Part shown: positions 35,164 to 47,819 of the stretch, one piece after another
Layout: each line of letters begins with the position of its first letter
Numbering within the stretch: the first letter of the stretch is position 1
From: Magnolia sinica
Lineage: Eukaryota > Streptophyta > Magnoliopsida > Magnoliales > Magnoliaceae
Direction: 5' to 3'
DNA: 64,000 nt
Assembly (NCBI RefSeq): GCF_029962835.1
Contig: NC_080575.1
Location: 41,578,336-41,642,335, forward strand
Position numbers and translations under genes: made by a program
Notes under the pieces: generated by a model
The model's input: only the letters and a program-made list of their open reading frames with translations
The model's database searches: none
Told to the model about the DNA's origin: nothing

Positions 35164-35727
35164 CATCATGCACATATGCATAGAAAATGGTATGGAATGG
35201 ATGAGGTCTTACATCGGATCTCATATATCAGATATAACCAAATTTTTCACCAGAAACCTCGTATGTGTGATCGAACCTGTGTCCCTATGTTGCGGCCTCT
35301 GTTGGCTATGATGGAGCAACACACCGACCGGACCTTCAGCCACACCATTCTTTCCTCGATCTTCCCTCTCTTCCATCCTCATTTGGCATCTTTCGATAGA
35401 TTCTAGTGGATCGACAACACACAATCCACCCCATCTGTAAGTCGCGTGTCACCAAAAACCTTAGAGATATGATGAGGGAATGTTGTCCATCCTCCTCTCA
35501 CTTCTAGAGTCCGATCGCTGGTATTGAGAGAGAGAGTGGAGATCGCGTTGTAATGGGAATAGGGATTTCTCCCCCTTTGTGGAAGAGATTTTATTTTTAA
35601 CCCTTGGGTCCGTTGGCCCAATTACATAGATTTCGAGTTCACCTTCAGGACCCATAACCGACTTCTACTTTATGGTTATGGGCCCAAATCCACTTTCTAG
35701 GCCCATCGTTCTTAGTTTTAGAACATT
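35164..35727. other. Stretch between copy A0 and the solo LTR, nothing recognised
   Basis: Non-coding, with no element ends identified. The sequence near 35590-35720 has GGGCCCAA-type motifs only. Confidence 0.4.
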
Positions 35728-35732
35728 GAAAT

Positions 35733-37878
35733 TGTTGAGGGTCAAATATTGCATATTAGACCCAGTTATTGCCTGCATTTATGAACATGATGCTATTTAA
35801 CAAACTATTTTAATTGTGTTTGTGTTGCAAGGTGACTTTAGGAGCTTGGGCTGAAAAAGGATGCTAAAAGCATGGAATTAATGCTCAGAATGCACCAAGG
35901 CAAGGGATGGACCCCAGGGGATCAAGATCAATGGATTTACATGCCAGAGATCCGAGAAAACTGAGAAACTGAAGCTCAAGTAACCCAAAAATCAGCCAGA
36001 ATGCAAGATCACAGGGTTCTAACCATCTTCTCGGCTCGAAATTTCATACATGGCCTGAGGACTATAAATTAACCGTACATGTCAAATTTCATCCATTCTA
36101 TCCTTGTGAAAGAGGCCCAATAGCAAGATCAGCCCATAAATTATTAAACTGGGGCCCACCTGCTATCTGGATATGCTTCAATTTTGGTCTCAACCACTTA
36201 AAGTAGAAGAGAAACAAGATGGATGGTGTGGATTTCTCATATACATCACCATGAGGTCCACCTTACATGGTGTGTGTGCACAGCACACGCACAGCCGCCG
36301 TTCACCGGACAGTCAGCCCAGTCAAAGACAGGCTAACCCATCTTTTTCTTGCGCAGCAACAGCGGATGGACGTTGTCCGTCCGTCTTTCAGTAGTGGGGC
36401 CCACTCATCATCCAAATGGATGATCCAGACCATCCATTCACTCAGGAGAGTGGCCAAAACTATCTCCAAGCTTTCTCTTTGTCCTCATGTAAACGTAAAC
36501 GTGTAAGATCACCGTCAAACGCAGAATAAACGGTGGAACCAAAGATACAGTGGCCCGCACTAAAGCCTGACCAAAACCACTCCTTCCAGCCTGTTTTTTG
36601 CCAGGAATCCAATGAATGGGGTGGATTTCTCTAAAAACCATACTGTGGGGCCCACCAATCGTCACAGCGTACCCTGTTTACGCAGGAACGCGCGTCTGTG
36701 AAAATCGGCCACGGTGGGCCATTCTGTGATCAATATCAGGGTTGGATCATTGATCCAGACCGTCCAAAGTTCTAAGCAAGGGGTTCTTTTCCTCACCAAG
36801 AAGCGAATTTCGAAGATGGGAGGTTCTTTTCTCCCAAACTAATTTGAAACGCCAGGTGTATTCTCCATGTTGGATACAAAAAACAGGGTGCGGCTGTTTT
36901 CTTCAGCGAAAAAACAGAGTCAGTCTAGCGGACTCTGGACCGACTATTCCTCCTCTATAAAAGGAAGGAAAACGAGAGGGAGAAGGGATCGAGGAGGGGA
37001 AGCATCCATCGGTTTGTGGACGTGGATCAGAAGGAGAGCCGAGAAGGAGAGAGAAAGAGTGGAGTACAGGCAAAGCTTCAAAAGAGTTTTTTTCCTTCTC
37101 TTTTCTTAATTTCTGCTTATGTTTATTTTAGATGTTTAGCCTCATTGTGTTCATGAGTGGCTAAACCTCTTAGCTAGGGCTAAGAGGTGAAGCTTGTGGT
37201 GTGATGGGAACGATTCTATGGTTTTGATTCATGTTAGACTAAATTGATGTTGATTTAGTTTGATTAATAGGAATGCTTTCAGTTTTTAATGGTTTGTTGT
37301 GACTGAAATTACAATAGATCTGCGATAGCTTTGAGCATGTTCTTAGCATTATAGGGTTTATGAATTTGGGAACCCTGTTGTTCACCATCATCTCCTGGGC
37401 ATGGTTGGATGACGAAACTCTTCCTGACATTCATACATCACTCAGATTGGCTGTGAATTGGTTTAATTTTGTTGTTTGCTTTGTCTCATTGGCATGGTTT
37501 TGTGATGGAATCCATTCTAATTTACACCCGTCTGATCTCTTGAAAACTAGATTAAATAAAGTTAAGAGTTGATTTTCAGTTTATATCTTCCAACTGGATA
37601 AAGATGAGACTCGAAGTCCAGTTGAGTTCATGAATCGACCGTAGATCTCCCTGATTTCTACAAGTGGATCCTCTGAATCCCTAGTTTCCTACCTCTAAAT
37701 TTCTTAAGTTTTACATTAATATTTCACCATTATTCCTCAAATTATAATCAATTTAGATTTCATCTTAGTCTAATTTTAATTCTACCTAGTTTCAGTACAG
37801 GTTTCAATCCCTTAGGATTCGACCTCGGTCTCACCGAGTTTATTACTACATCACAACCCTATACTTGGGGAGTGAACA
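35733..37878 (+). mobile_element. Solo LTR of a Gypsy element (2146 bp) with TSD GAAAT
   Basis: It begins TGTTGAGGGTCAAATATTG and ends GTGAACA, and is flanked on both sides by GAAAT (35728-35732 and 37879-37883). Start and end match the Athila LTR at 39668-41209, including the conserved GATTCGACCTCGGTCTCACC segment near the end. No primer site or internal domain adjoins it, so this is a product of LTR-LTR recombination. A TATAAAAG box is at 36956-36963. About 650 bp of dispersed GGGCCCACC-type repeat (about 36130-36780) is inserted relative to the other LTR. Confidence 0.92.
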
Positions 37879-37883
37879 GAAAT

Positions 37884-38700
37884 TCATTCCAAATTTGAGT
37901 ATTGATCTGGGCTGTCTAATTAGTTCACAATGAACCTGCAATCTAACTCAATTCACTAATTAAATAACATAGAACATGCCTTTTCATCAAGTGGATATTA
38001 AGAATCTGATATGATCTGTCCATCTTACAAGCACTACTCTATGGGTCTAACAAGATATTTGAAAGATAATTTGAAGGTAAATCTGACAAGATATTTGAAA
38101 GATAATTTGAAGGTAATTGATTTGTCTGGGTTTGTGTGATATGACTTTTCCTGCTGAAATCCTCTTTTATTTATAGCTTCGATCCAGCCATTCTGGATCC
38201 TTTCCATGATCTGACGGTTATCATAACCATTTCTGCCCATACAATGTTTCCAGATTCTTCCCATGATCTAGTCTTTCTTGAGTTCTTTAACTCCTTTTCA
38301 GCATTTGTGGTGACTTGACTGCCTGTTAACTTATCATTCGATCGCTCGAATTCAGTCGCACTTTAACGATCACTTGTCATGTGCGAAACACGTGATAAGA
38401 TTCTTCAGGAATTCAATCACATATTCTTACTATAATCCTTCAACCATTAACCTCATACACGTGTGACCCACATGAACTTAAACGAAACGGGATCCGTTCG
38501 AATAGAGTATAAACATTGCCCCCCTTATCATAGTCTTTTTAAAGAAAGAGGCTACGACATTTGAGTATGGTTATTAAATATTCACAAATATTTCCATCAT
38601 TCAGCACATCGATATTGAACAGTTAGTGTGTTTTGAATGGACACGTATCTCCAAAACTACCTGTTCTGCTACGAAAAGGTGTACTTCTTAATTACTGCCT
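37884..38700. other. Region upstream of the mobile-domain pseudogene
   Basis: Non-coding as far as I can tell. It holds a 36-bp tandem duplication (38051-38116) and then AT-rich sequence leading to the pseudogene promoter. Confidence 0.45.
38051..38116. repeat. 36-bp tandem duplication
   Basis: Units starting CAAGATATTTGAAAGATAAT at 38051 and again at 38087; the second unit is slightly shorter. Confidence 0.9.
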
Positions 38701-38796
38701 CCTTTAAAATCCTTATATATAGAAAATCTATTTTTGCATCTTATAGGATTCCTCATTTCTTTCTTCCTTAACCCTATTCCTTACTCTTCTTTAGCC

Positions 38797-39667
38797 ATGG
38801 CTTCTTCTTCATCTACACCTACTTTCAACCAAAAAGATATTATGGCCATAATAGATCTTTTCTTGAATTTTTGTTCAACAGATACGATCTTCAAATCCCC
38901 AATTCATGAAGATGCTTATGGTCTAAGCCCTTTATTTTCTCCAAATATATTACAGCTAAATCACTGCAATCTCTTGATCCCTTCTTTCCAATTTATCCAG
39001 GAAGTAATGTCCTAATTCAATCTAGAGAAATCCCTGATGCAACAAATGCATTTAAAACACCATGATCATGGCTAAAACCTCTTCCTGAATGGAAAGATTG
39101 GTTCAACAAAGTATCAGTCCAATATGAAGACCTGTGGAAAGATATCAGAATTTTTGAATGTATCAAGCTTTCTCTCTCAGAATATCTTCCTAATATCCAT
39201 CTTCTTCTAACATTAACCTCATTCTGAAGTATTTCTACCAATATTTTTATGTTCGGTTGCAGACCAATGAGCATCTCTATCAAGGACCTCTGTCACCTTA
39301 CCGAACTTACTCATTTTGGCACGCCCTTCTATGCAAAAACCAAAGCTGAACAGCGTAGGAACTTTCCTAACAAGAATGCTAAAATCTATACCAACTTCAT
39401 GCATTCTTATCACAAACTCACAGGACCCGTTGAAGAACTTGAGCACCTTGATTTTCTCCTCCTTTGGATCTATCGTCACCTTCTATGCGTCAATGCTCAA
39501 TAAATTACGAACGAATACATCACTTTGGCCGAACACTTGGTTCAAGGTCAGCAAATAGCCTTAGCACCATTTGTTCTTAACCATTTGTACAGGGGACTCT
39601 ACGAAGTTAACTCAAGAGGGTTGTATTCAGTTGCAGGTCCCATGTGGCTCGTATAGATGTGGTTAGT
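38797..39667 (+). pseudogene. Plant mobile domain (MAIN/PMD-like) pseudogene, cut by the Athila-type insertion
   Basis: A TATATATA box at 38714-38721 precedes the ATG at 38797 (MASSSSTPTFNQKDIM). The frame slips near 38990, then continues with PDATNAFKTP, SWLKPLPEWKDWF, FGCRPMSISIKDLCHLTEL and, at the end, LAPFVLNHLYRGLYEV...GPMWL, the hallmark of the aminotransferase-like plant mobile domain (PF10536, from memory). Two Trp codons read TGA (near 39064 and 39225), and later TAA (39500-39502) and TAG stops replace sense codons. At 39668 the sequence changes to an LTR, which removes the C-terminal part. The family includes host genes such as MAIN as well as transposon-borne copies; which kind this was is not clear. 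Confidence 0.8.
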
Positions 39668-41209
39668 TGTTGAGTGTCAAATATTGTATATTTTCCCCCA
39701 TTTATATCTTGGTTTTACGAACATGATAAGGCTTAATGGTATATTTTATACATGTTTGTGTTGCAAGGTGAGTTTAAGAGCTTAGATTGAAAAGAATGCT
39801 AAAAGCATGGATTTAAGGCTCAAGAATTGCCAAGGCAAAGAATGGATCTTTGGAGACTAAGATTGAAGATTTCAAGACCTCAAGATCCAAATAAACCAAG
39901 TGGAGAAGGAAGGAAGTTCGCAGTGCAAGGTGCAGAATCCACAAAATCTGTGACATTAACCACCTGTCGTTGACATCGAAGCCATCGTTCAATGATAGCA
40001 AAGAATTACATGAAAATCAAGTTTGGTCATTGAACAAATTGGATGCATTTCTTAATGGATCGAAGACTTGTTCAATGACTTGAAGACTTGCTCGATGACA
40101 TCAAAGACCGTTCGATGACATCGATCTTTTTGCAGAATTTTAAAGAAACTCATTGGACTGTTCTGGACACATTCTCGATGGATCGAGCACCCTTCGATGC
40201 AATCGAAGGTCTGCTCGATGACATCGAAGGAAGGTTTGATGACACAATGACTTACGCAGTTGAAAGGAGTTACGTAGTGCGAAAGGAGTTATGCAGTGCG
40301 TAAAGGGGCGACTTCGAAAAATCAACTTACGTTCGATGACATCAAAGGCTGTTCAATGACATCGAACGCGTTACGCGGAACTTATGCAGACTGTATAAAT
40401 TAAGGCAGTTTTGCGATCTTACGCGAACAAGGCTATAAATATGGGTTTCCTAGGCACTTTTTAAGATATCTAGGGTTTCAAGGATTTGAGCCAAAGGGGG
40501 GAGGAGCCTCTCAAGAGTTTTTCTTCTTTCCTAGTTTTTTTTTAATGCTTTCTTTTAAGGTTCTGATTCCAATCATGTGTATAGTTGGCTAAATTCCTTA
40601 GTTAGGGCTAAGGGGTGAAGCTTGTAGCGTGTTGGGATGTTTTTCTTGTTTTGATTCTTGTTCTTATTGAACCTCTTTGATTTCTAGTTGATTTTAAGGA
40701 ATACTCTTAGTTTTTAATAGTTTATTGTGACTCAAATTACAGTAGATCTGCGATAGTTTCGAGTATCTTCTTTTCTTATTTGAGATTGTAGGATTGGTAA
40801 ATCCTGTTGTTTGCCATTATCTCCTGGGCATGGTTGGGTGATGGAATCCCTTCCAAATCCTCGCAATTCTCCTACTTTGAGACTGGATCAATGAGAAGTT
40901 CAGAGATTCGATTATCTCTCTCTTTAACTGGGTAAGATAGGACTCTAATTCTAGTTGGGATTCCTGAATCAAGCAAGGTAGCATCTTAATTGCTACAAGT
41001 GGATCCTTGGCACCCTATTTCCTACTTTTAATTGATATTTTAAATAATATTCACAATTATTCCTTTTATTCCAGATTTCTAATTAGATCTTCTTTTAGTT
41101 CTACTGCTAGTTATTTTCAGAATATGCACAAGATTAGTCCCTGTGGATTCGACCTCGGTCTCACCGAGATTATTATTACATCGCAACCCTACACTTGGGG
41201 TTGTGAACA
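39668..41209 (+). repeat. Athila-type 5' LTR (1542 bp)
   Basis: It starts TGTTGAGTGTCAAATATTG within the mobile-domain pseudogene and ends GTGAACA just before the primer site. It is a relative of the solo LTR at 35733-37878, but has its own U3 with a palindrome array. Confidence 0.92.
39966..40441 (+). promoter_or_regulatory. Athila LTR promoter: TCGATGNCATCGA palindrome array plus TATA boxes
   Basis: Around ten copies or near-copies of a 13-bp palindrome, TCGATG-N-CATCGA, lie between 39966 and 40370 (best near 40105, 40215, 40330). They end shortly before TATA boxes at 40393-40400 and 40434-40441. Confidence 0.65.
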
Positions 41210-41215
41210 ATTTTT

Positions 41216-41233
41216 TAGCACCATTGCTGGGGA
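41216..41233 (+). other. Athila-type primer-binding site, decayed
   Basis: TAGCACCATTGCTGGGGA matches the usual Athila site TGGCGCCGTTGCCGGGGA. All four differences are C-to-T or G-to-A changes, three of them at CpG positions, as expected after methylation-linked deamination. Confidence 0.85.
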
Positions 41234-41502
41234 TTAACAACTGTATTTTTCTGAATTTAATTAGTATTAGAATTAGGTTAAGATTAGGGTTTATTTTCCA
41301 TTTTATTTTGGTTAGGAACTTTTCTGCGTTGTTTTTAGAAACTAATTTGTTTTTCTATTTTGTAGGATCCGAACATAGAGATCTTCAATTTGGCAACCTC
41401 TTTCTAATCCTCTCTCTTTCTTTTTTAAATTTCTTATTGCTTTTTATTTTCTTTCTTCTTAGGATTAAGTTAGATTTTAATCTTAAGGGGTGAGAGTATT
41501 TC

Positions 41503-41748
41503 ATGCCTAAGTGGGTCTGTGACAACACTCTACGTCTCTTAAGTGAAGGAGAATTACTCAAAGGGTAGCCTATCCATCACAAGATTAGACACCACTTGAG
41601 ATCCTCTGAGTCAGTGGAAGTTATGGCTATAAATCAACCTGCAAATTAACCTCAACCTCCGGTTGAGAAAGTCCAAGATGAAAACGAGGTGCAGAATGTA
41701 CCCCCACCTCTTACTCTATGAGATTTCTTACAACTGGCGGGGGTGAGC
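41503..41748 (+). pseudogene. Athila gag, first piece
   Basis: It starts MPKWVCDNTLRLL and carries stops replacing sense codons (for example near 41566 and 41657). It ends DFLQLAGVS where the non-coding element starts. The reading resumes at 51018 with STPSCMIF, so the two parts belong together. Confidence 0.75.
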
Positions 41749-43100
41749 TATCATGCCCCAAACTAAAAAACTGGGCTCATGAAATTCCCGATCATCGAAT
41801 CCGGTGCGACAACCTCCGTAGTACCCCAGTCTTGGCTCCCAGCGTGCATACACTAGATTTCGATCCTGGAATCCTACAAGGAGGATTTTTCCAACGTACA
41901 TTTATCTTGTAAGAAGCATAACCACAAGTTTACCCAAATCACAAAGGCAACATCATCATCACATATCCACTAATATATACAATTGAATATAATGTTGAAA
42001 GGGAAATACATATATTGAAATTAAAGCTCCAGAAGATGGCTGCATGCTCCAAGCTCAACACTACTGTGACCTAACGCCACCTGCACGCATCTATCATGCA
42101 TAAGCTTATAGAAAGCTTAGAGGGTGGTGAAAGTGTGTGCGCAAGATATGTAAGACCCGTGTCCTAGTCTGTACTGTTCCGTTGGCTTCCGCGGTCCTGC
42201 CGGTCAAATTCCGGCAACCTTCGCACCATATCCGGTGTTTGCGCACGATCCTAATCCATGTCCCGCACACCGATGTCGGCTCGATCCGAAACTTATGTCT
42301 TGGCGATCGCGTCGTCGCCGCGGTTCCAACGCCATGACTTGCGCACCGAACCGATACCCAGGCAAGAAGATGCCGATCTGCGTTTATTCCAAAGAAACAC
42401 CGCGCGTTGCGGATTTTGAGGGAATCTCTACACAATTAGTCCCATCAATCAACCATTAATGCAACCATACCTCAAGTACATCAACCCATCTCCTCCTTTT
42501 TCAAAAGTCTACCCTCTTTCCACCTCACCACTCCTCTTTTTCCCATTTTCAACATCAACCATACCCCTTTTACAATTTTTCAACCCAAACCATCCCCCAT
42601 CACACCTCACCCCTCCATATCACCCCTCTCTCTCTCTCATTTCTCAAAATCTCCAAGCAACTCAAACCTCTCAACGTCCAAGCTTCCTCTCCCTCTCAAG
42701 TGTGGCCCACCTTCCATCTTCCATCTACACCCTCTCATCTCTCATCCCCACCATCAATCTTCCATCAACCTCCATCAAAGTTGAAGCTAAGGAGCATTGG
42801 AGTCTAAGGGACCAAGAAAAAGGAAGATAAGGTGGGTGATTTGCCATCATTTTAAATTTTAGGGCCCACTTGTTGGTGGGACCCATTTGGATGTATGTGA
42901 TTTAATCAAGAGGGCCCATAGTGGCGGGGTTCCTCTATCTCACCGTATATCTCTCTCTATATCTCTCTCTATTCCTTTGTAATGGTGTGGATTCCACCAA
43001 TATGTGTTACATCTACCTCGTCCATCTACATCAGATGGTGTGGTCCACGCTATTACAGGTGATGATCCACACCATCCACTATTTAGGTGGGCTAAATGCT

Positions 43101-43200
43101 TTATATATATATATATATGTTATATTTTATATAATATATATAATATATATAATATATTATGTATTATATATATAATATAATATATATATTATATGTATAT
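43101..43200. repeat. TA-rich tract
   Basis: Imperfect TATAT/ATATAATATA repeat in copy B1; a shorter (TA)n run is at 44028-44048. Confidence 0.9.
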
Positions 43201-44017
43201 AGGTTGGTGGGCCACATCTATGTGGGACCCACCCCAATAAAATACTTATGTATGCCGTCCAGCGTCCCTGGACGCTGGACGTTGGCAAGAGGAGTGTGTG
43301 CACAGGTAATGGGTGTGTACTTTAATTTTTTTTTAAAAAAAAGGGAGAGGTGGACCACTCATGCAGGCCCCACCTTGATGTTTTTTATGTAATCCAAGCC
43401 GACCATCCTATTTCCCAGATCAATTTAGGCGTTGAGCCGAAAAATGATCTCAATCTGAACTTTTGGTGGGCCATAGCATGGCGAACAAGTTTTCTACCTT
43501 TGATTTACTCCCTGATGCTCCTGTATATCTGAAACAGCCCAATATTGGACTCTATGGGTTTGTATCGAGCCACAGGGACCCATGGCTGGAGTGGATGTTG
43601 CTAATGTGGGCCCTACCATAGAAAATTTGTAGAAAAACGGTTTTTCAAAAAAAAAAAAAAAGGACGCAGCAGCGCTGACGCTGTTGCTGCCACTGCCGTG
43701 CTAGCCGCTGACAGACGGACGAGCTGGGGCTCACGGCCCCAGCTGTGGGCCCCACTTTGATGCATTTTGACCATCCACACCGTGCATTTGCTAGGTCCCC
43801 ATGGACCAGCCGTCCACCCCAAAAATTAGCAGTAAATGGAACTTAGGTGGGCCACACCATCTAAAATCATATGAAGACATGTCTAAACATATAAAAGCAC
43901 TTGGTGGGGCCTACCTGAAATTTGGATGCGGCTGAAACTTGGTCTGTACCCTCAGCCAAGTGGGGCACACATAATGAGCGGGCTGGATTTGTGGACCACA
44001 TCACAGTGGGCTCCCTA

Positions 44018-44049
<32 letters not shown>

Positions 44050-44210
44050 ACAGCACGGTGGGCTCCCTGACCGTGTGCGAGGGATGCAAATAAATGGTGG
44101 GCCCCACCCACGATCCGTGTGACCTTATGAATAATTTGGGTGGAAAATAAACATTCCAGTGGACCCAGCCCAGTGGGCCCTACCTTGGTTCAAGTGGTTT
44201 TATGAACAGT

Positions 44211-44350
44211 TGGGTGGAAAATAAACATTATGTTGGGCCTTAAGTTGGGTGGAAAATAAACATTATGTTGGGCCTTAAGTTGGGTGGAAAATAAACATTA
44301 TATTGGGCCTTAAGCTGGGTGGAAAATGAGCATTTTGGTGGGCCCCACTT
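44211..44350. repeat. 35-bp tandem repeat, four units
   Basis: Units begin at 44211, 44246, 44281 and 44316 with TGGGTGGAAAATAAACATTA. Each contains TTGGGCCTTAAG. The last unit has diverged. Confidence 0.93.
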
Positions 44351-44439
44351 ATGTAAGTATTGTAAACCACACCCTCTATTAGTGTGGGCTCCATCATAAT
44401 GTATGTGTTTCATCCAACTGTCCAACTGTTTTGGAGATA

Positions 44440-44840
44440 ATTTAAGGTCCATTGTGGAGGCCCATCTTCATGTATTGGTGGTCCTTGTTGAGGCCCACCT
44501 TGATTTGTATAAGGCCCATATTATGAGGCCCATTATGATGTATACAAGCCTATCTGACTAAGCCCATGTTGATGCATTTGTGGCCCGTCCTTAAGAGCCC
44601 ACCTTGATATATGTAAGACCCATGTATAAGGCCATTTGATGTATTAGAGGCCCATGGGTCGAGGCCCAATAAGATGTACAAAAGGCCCATTGAAATGTGT
44701 GATTTGTGGAAGGCCATCCTTTGGGAGCAATGTTGGTTTGATGTCCACATTGTGAGGATAGTGTCGGTTAAATGTCTGCATTATGATTCTCCCTAAGGCC
44801 CATTAATAGGCCATACCTGTAGTATATAGGCCGTCCAGGC
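44440..44840. repeat. GGGCC-spaced minisatellite (copy B1)
   Basis: About ten units with AGGCCCA and GATGTAT-like spacers, the reverse complement of the pattern at 31000-31600. Confidence 0.8.
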
Positions 44841-47504
44841 CCATCTTCATTTTGATCAGAGCCCATCACCACATAACATGATTAGTATAGGTCCATGATT
44901 CATGATCATTCGCATCATACGTATGCCTGATGTGAGGAGTGACCGATCATAGCATATGCCTTTGGGCAGACTGTTTATGGGCTCCCTGATAGGCGGAGTT
45001 GCCCCATATAAGTGCATGGTACATACGGGACTGTTGCATGACTGATAATGTGACTCATGCACTTGCATTTGTGTGATTGTAGTTACTGTATGCCCTAGCG
45101 ACATCAGGGCCATAGCCTCCATAGACACATCATGGATGGCTGGGTTGGATACCGGAAATGTTTGGTTCTAGCATACGGGCGCCATAGACGTCCCTGGGTG
45201 AAAATCCCTAAACCCGATGGTACCAGAGGATGACTCCAACGTCGAGACCGAGTGGATATGTGAGCGCACGAGGGCCGAATACCAGGAGGCCGCGTCTCCC
45301 ACTGTGTCGTGGTCGGTTGGAAAGGGGTGTGGCCTTACTCGCCCGAGGGTAGGGGGCAATACTAGGCTGAGTTTGACCAGCTCGCGAATGGGTCCGCTAT
45401 CGACGTGCCGGATAGGTATTGGCAGACTATTGGCCAGGCGGATAGTGAGGTTTCTTACGCTTACTTGGACTGTGCGGCTAGGAGAGCGACAGTGCCATTT
45501 GGAGTGTATTGAACCCCGGTGATTATCCAGAATGAGAACTGTACTGATACATGATAAGGATTGGCATGCTTGAGTTGCATCTCACATCGCATGGCTGTGT
45601 TATGGCCGATAGCATTCATATCTTGCACCGCATAGCCTTGGTACGGCTGATTACATTCATGTGCTCATCACCATGATTCCGCATCACTCTGACCTTGCAT
45701 TTTGAGCACGTTTATATTGCGCACACACTTACACCAAGCTTTCCATAAGCTTATGCACGATTGATGCGTGCAGGTGACGCCAGGACGCAGTCGCAGCCAT
45801 AGTCTCGCTGTAGTTGGAGCATGCAGCCGAGCTTCTGGAGTTTTGTTTCTTTTATTACATTGTATTTTCCCTTTTTGTTGTATTGTACAAAAAGTTTTTT
45901 ATCATAGTGGATTTTGTGGTGGTGTTCTTGTGGTTATTGTTTGTGGGTTATGCTTTTGTTATGCTCATTATGAATCAGACTGATGATTTGAAACCCTCCT
46001 TGTAGTATCCCAGGATCAGAACCTGGTGAATGGGTATCGGGATTCGAGAACGGGGTTCTACGGAGGCTGTCGGCGCCGGGTTCGGCGATCGGGAATTTTG
46101 TGAGCCCGGTTTCCGAGTTCGGGGTGTGACAAGATAAGTGTCAAGCACACAAATATAATACCATAAATCATATAACATCGAAAATATTAGCAAGGTCATG
46201 AATCATACGATATCAGAGTAAACGAAAACATATTGGTAAGTCCATGAATGCTATCAGCCGTATCAAGGGTATGCGATGCAAGGTATGAATGTTAATGGCC
46301 CTATCAAGGCTATGCGATGCAAAAATATAATAAGCTAATATCATATACTGAGAAAGCAATGTAGATCAGCTATGCAATACGGAGACATAGTGAGCCAAAT
46401 ATCAGATGTCGAGGATACAATGCAATATGCAAATCCTAACAAGTCCAAGAATACCGTCAGTTGTATCTAGGCCATATAAATGCAAAAACATAACAACCCA
46501 AAATGCTAAATGTTGTGAATGCAATGCAATATGCGGTGCGAATGAAATGATTAAGTTGGAGTGAAGTCGGGATGATAGTACATAGTATCGCAGGCTACGG
46601 GGTCTACCACAAGGGACTTCTATCCAAACCAGTCTCATACCTAAATTTGGATAGTCAGACTCAATGTGGTAAACTCTTGATCTCAGGTTAGTCCCACGCC
46701 CCAACCGAAATTCTGACCATTGCGAAGGTACACGTAACAAATAGTTATGTACCACCAGCTCGAGTGAATAATGAATGAATGAATGAGTATGCAAATCCTG
46801 CTCAATAAGTCCACATATCAGTACCGTACATCTCTGGGATCATCACCGGGGTCTAGTACACTCTAAACCAGATTGCTGCCCCATCGCGCGTAACTAGGTG
46901 AGTGGAAGAGACCTCACTATCCGCCTGGCCAGTAATCAGCTAATACCTACCCGACACATCAATAGTGGACCCATTTATGAGCTAGTCAAACTCAACCTAG
47001 TTTTTCCCATTACAAATCAGGCGGATAAGGCCACACCCCCTTCTAACTGACCACGATATAGTGGGAGACGCGGCCTACTAGTATTCAGCACTCGGACGCT
47101 CATGTAATCCACTTGGTCTAGACGTTGAAGCATCTCCTGGTCACGGAGGTTTAGGGACTTTCACCCACGGACATCCAAAGTGCTCAAATGCTCGAACCAA
47201 ACATTTTTGTTGTCCCATCTAGCCATCCATGACATGCCTGTTGAGGCTACGGCCCTGATGTCGCTAGGGCGTACAGTAATCACAACACTCAATGCAAGAT
47301 GCATGAGTCATACAATCCAATCATGCATCAATCCTGCATATACCGTGCACTCACGTAAGACAATCTTCACCTATTAGAGAGTCTCATAACAACCTGCCCA
47401 ATGACATATACAATGGTTAACCACATCTCATAATAAACATGTATATGATGCGTATGGGCATGTACATGATGCTATACTGTCACATACTCATAATTAGTAT
47501 TGAC

Positions 47505-47730
47505 AATCGACACCAATAATTGGCATCGATAATCGGCCTATACAATTGGCCTCGACAATCGGTCTCGGTAATCGGAATCGACCTTGACAATTGGCCTCAA
47601 TAATCAGAATCGGACTCGATAATCGGAATCAGCCTCGATAATCAGAATCAGCCTTGATAATCAGAATCGGCCTCGACAATTAGAATCGGCTTTGACAATC
47701 AGAATCGGTAATCGGCCTAATAAAGGCCCT
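47505..47730. repeat. CGATAATCGG minisatellite (copy A1)
   Basis: About fifteen degenerate units of roughly 12-18 bp built on AATCGGNNTCGA(T/C)A, next to the GGGCC array. Confidence 0.88.
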
Positions 47731-47819
47731 AAGGGAAGGTCACAATGTGGACATTTAACCATCATCGCCCATCAATGTGGACATTTAACTAACAGTGCTC
47801 CCAAGGAGTGGCCCACATA

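Larger units (their letters stand above)
42149..46131 (+). mobile_element. Giant non-coding element, copy B1 (3983 bp) with TSD AGATA
   Basis: It starts TGTAAGACCCGTGTCC and ends GGGGTGTGACA, and is flanked by AGATA (42144-42148 and 46132-46136). It lies inside copy A1 in the opposite direction. It is related to the copy at 51633-56914 end to end but lacks the CGATT array, which explains much of its shorter length. Non-coding. Confidence 0.9.
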
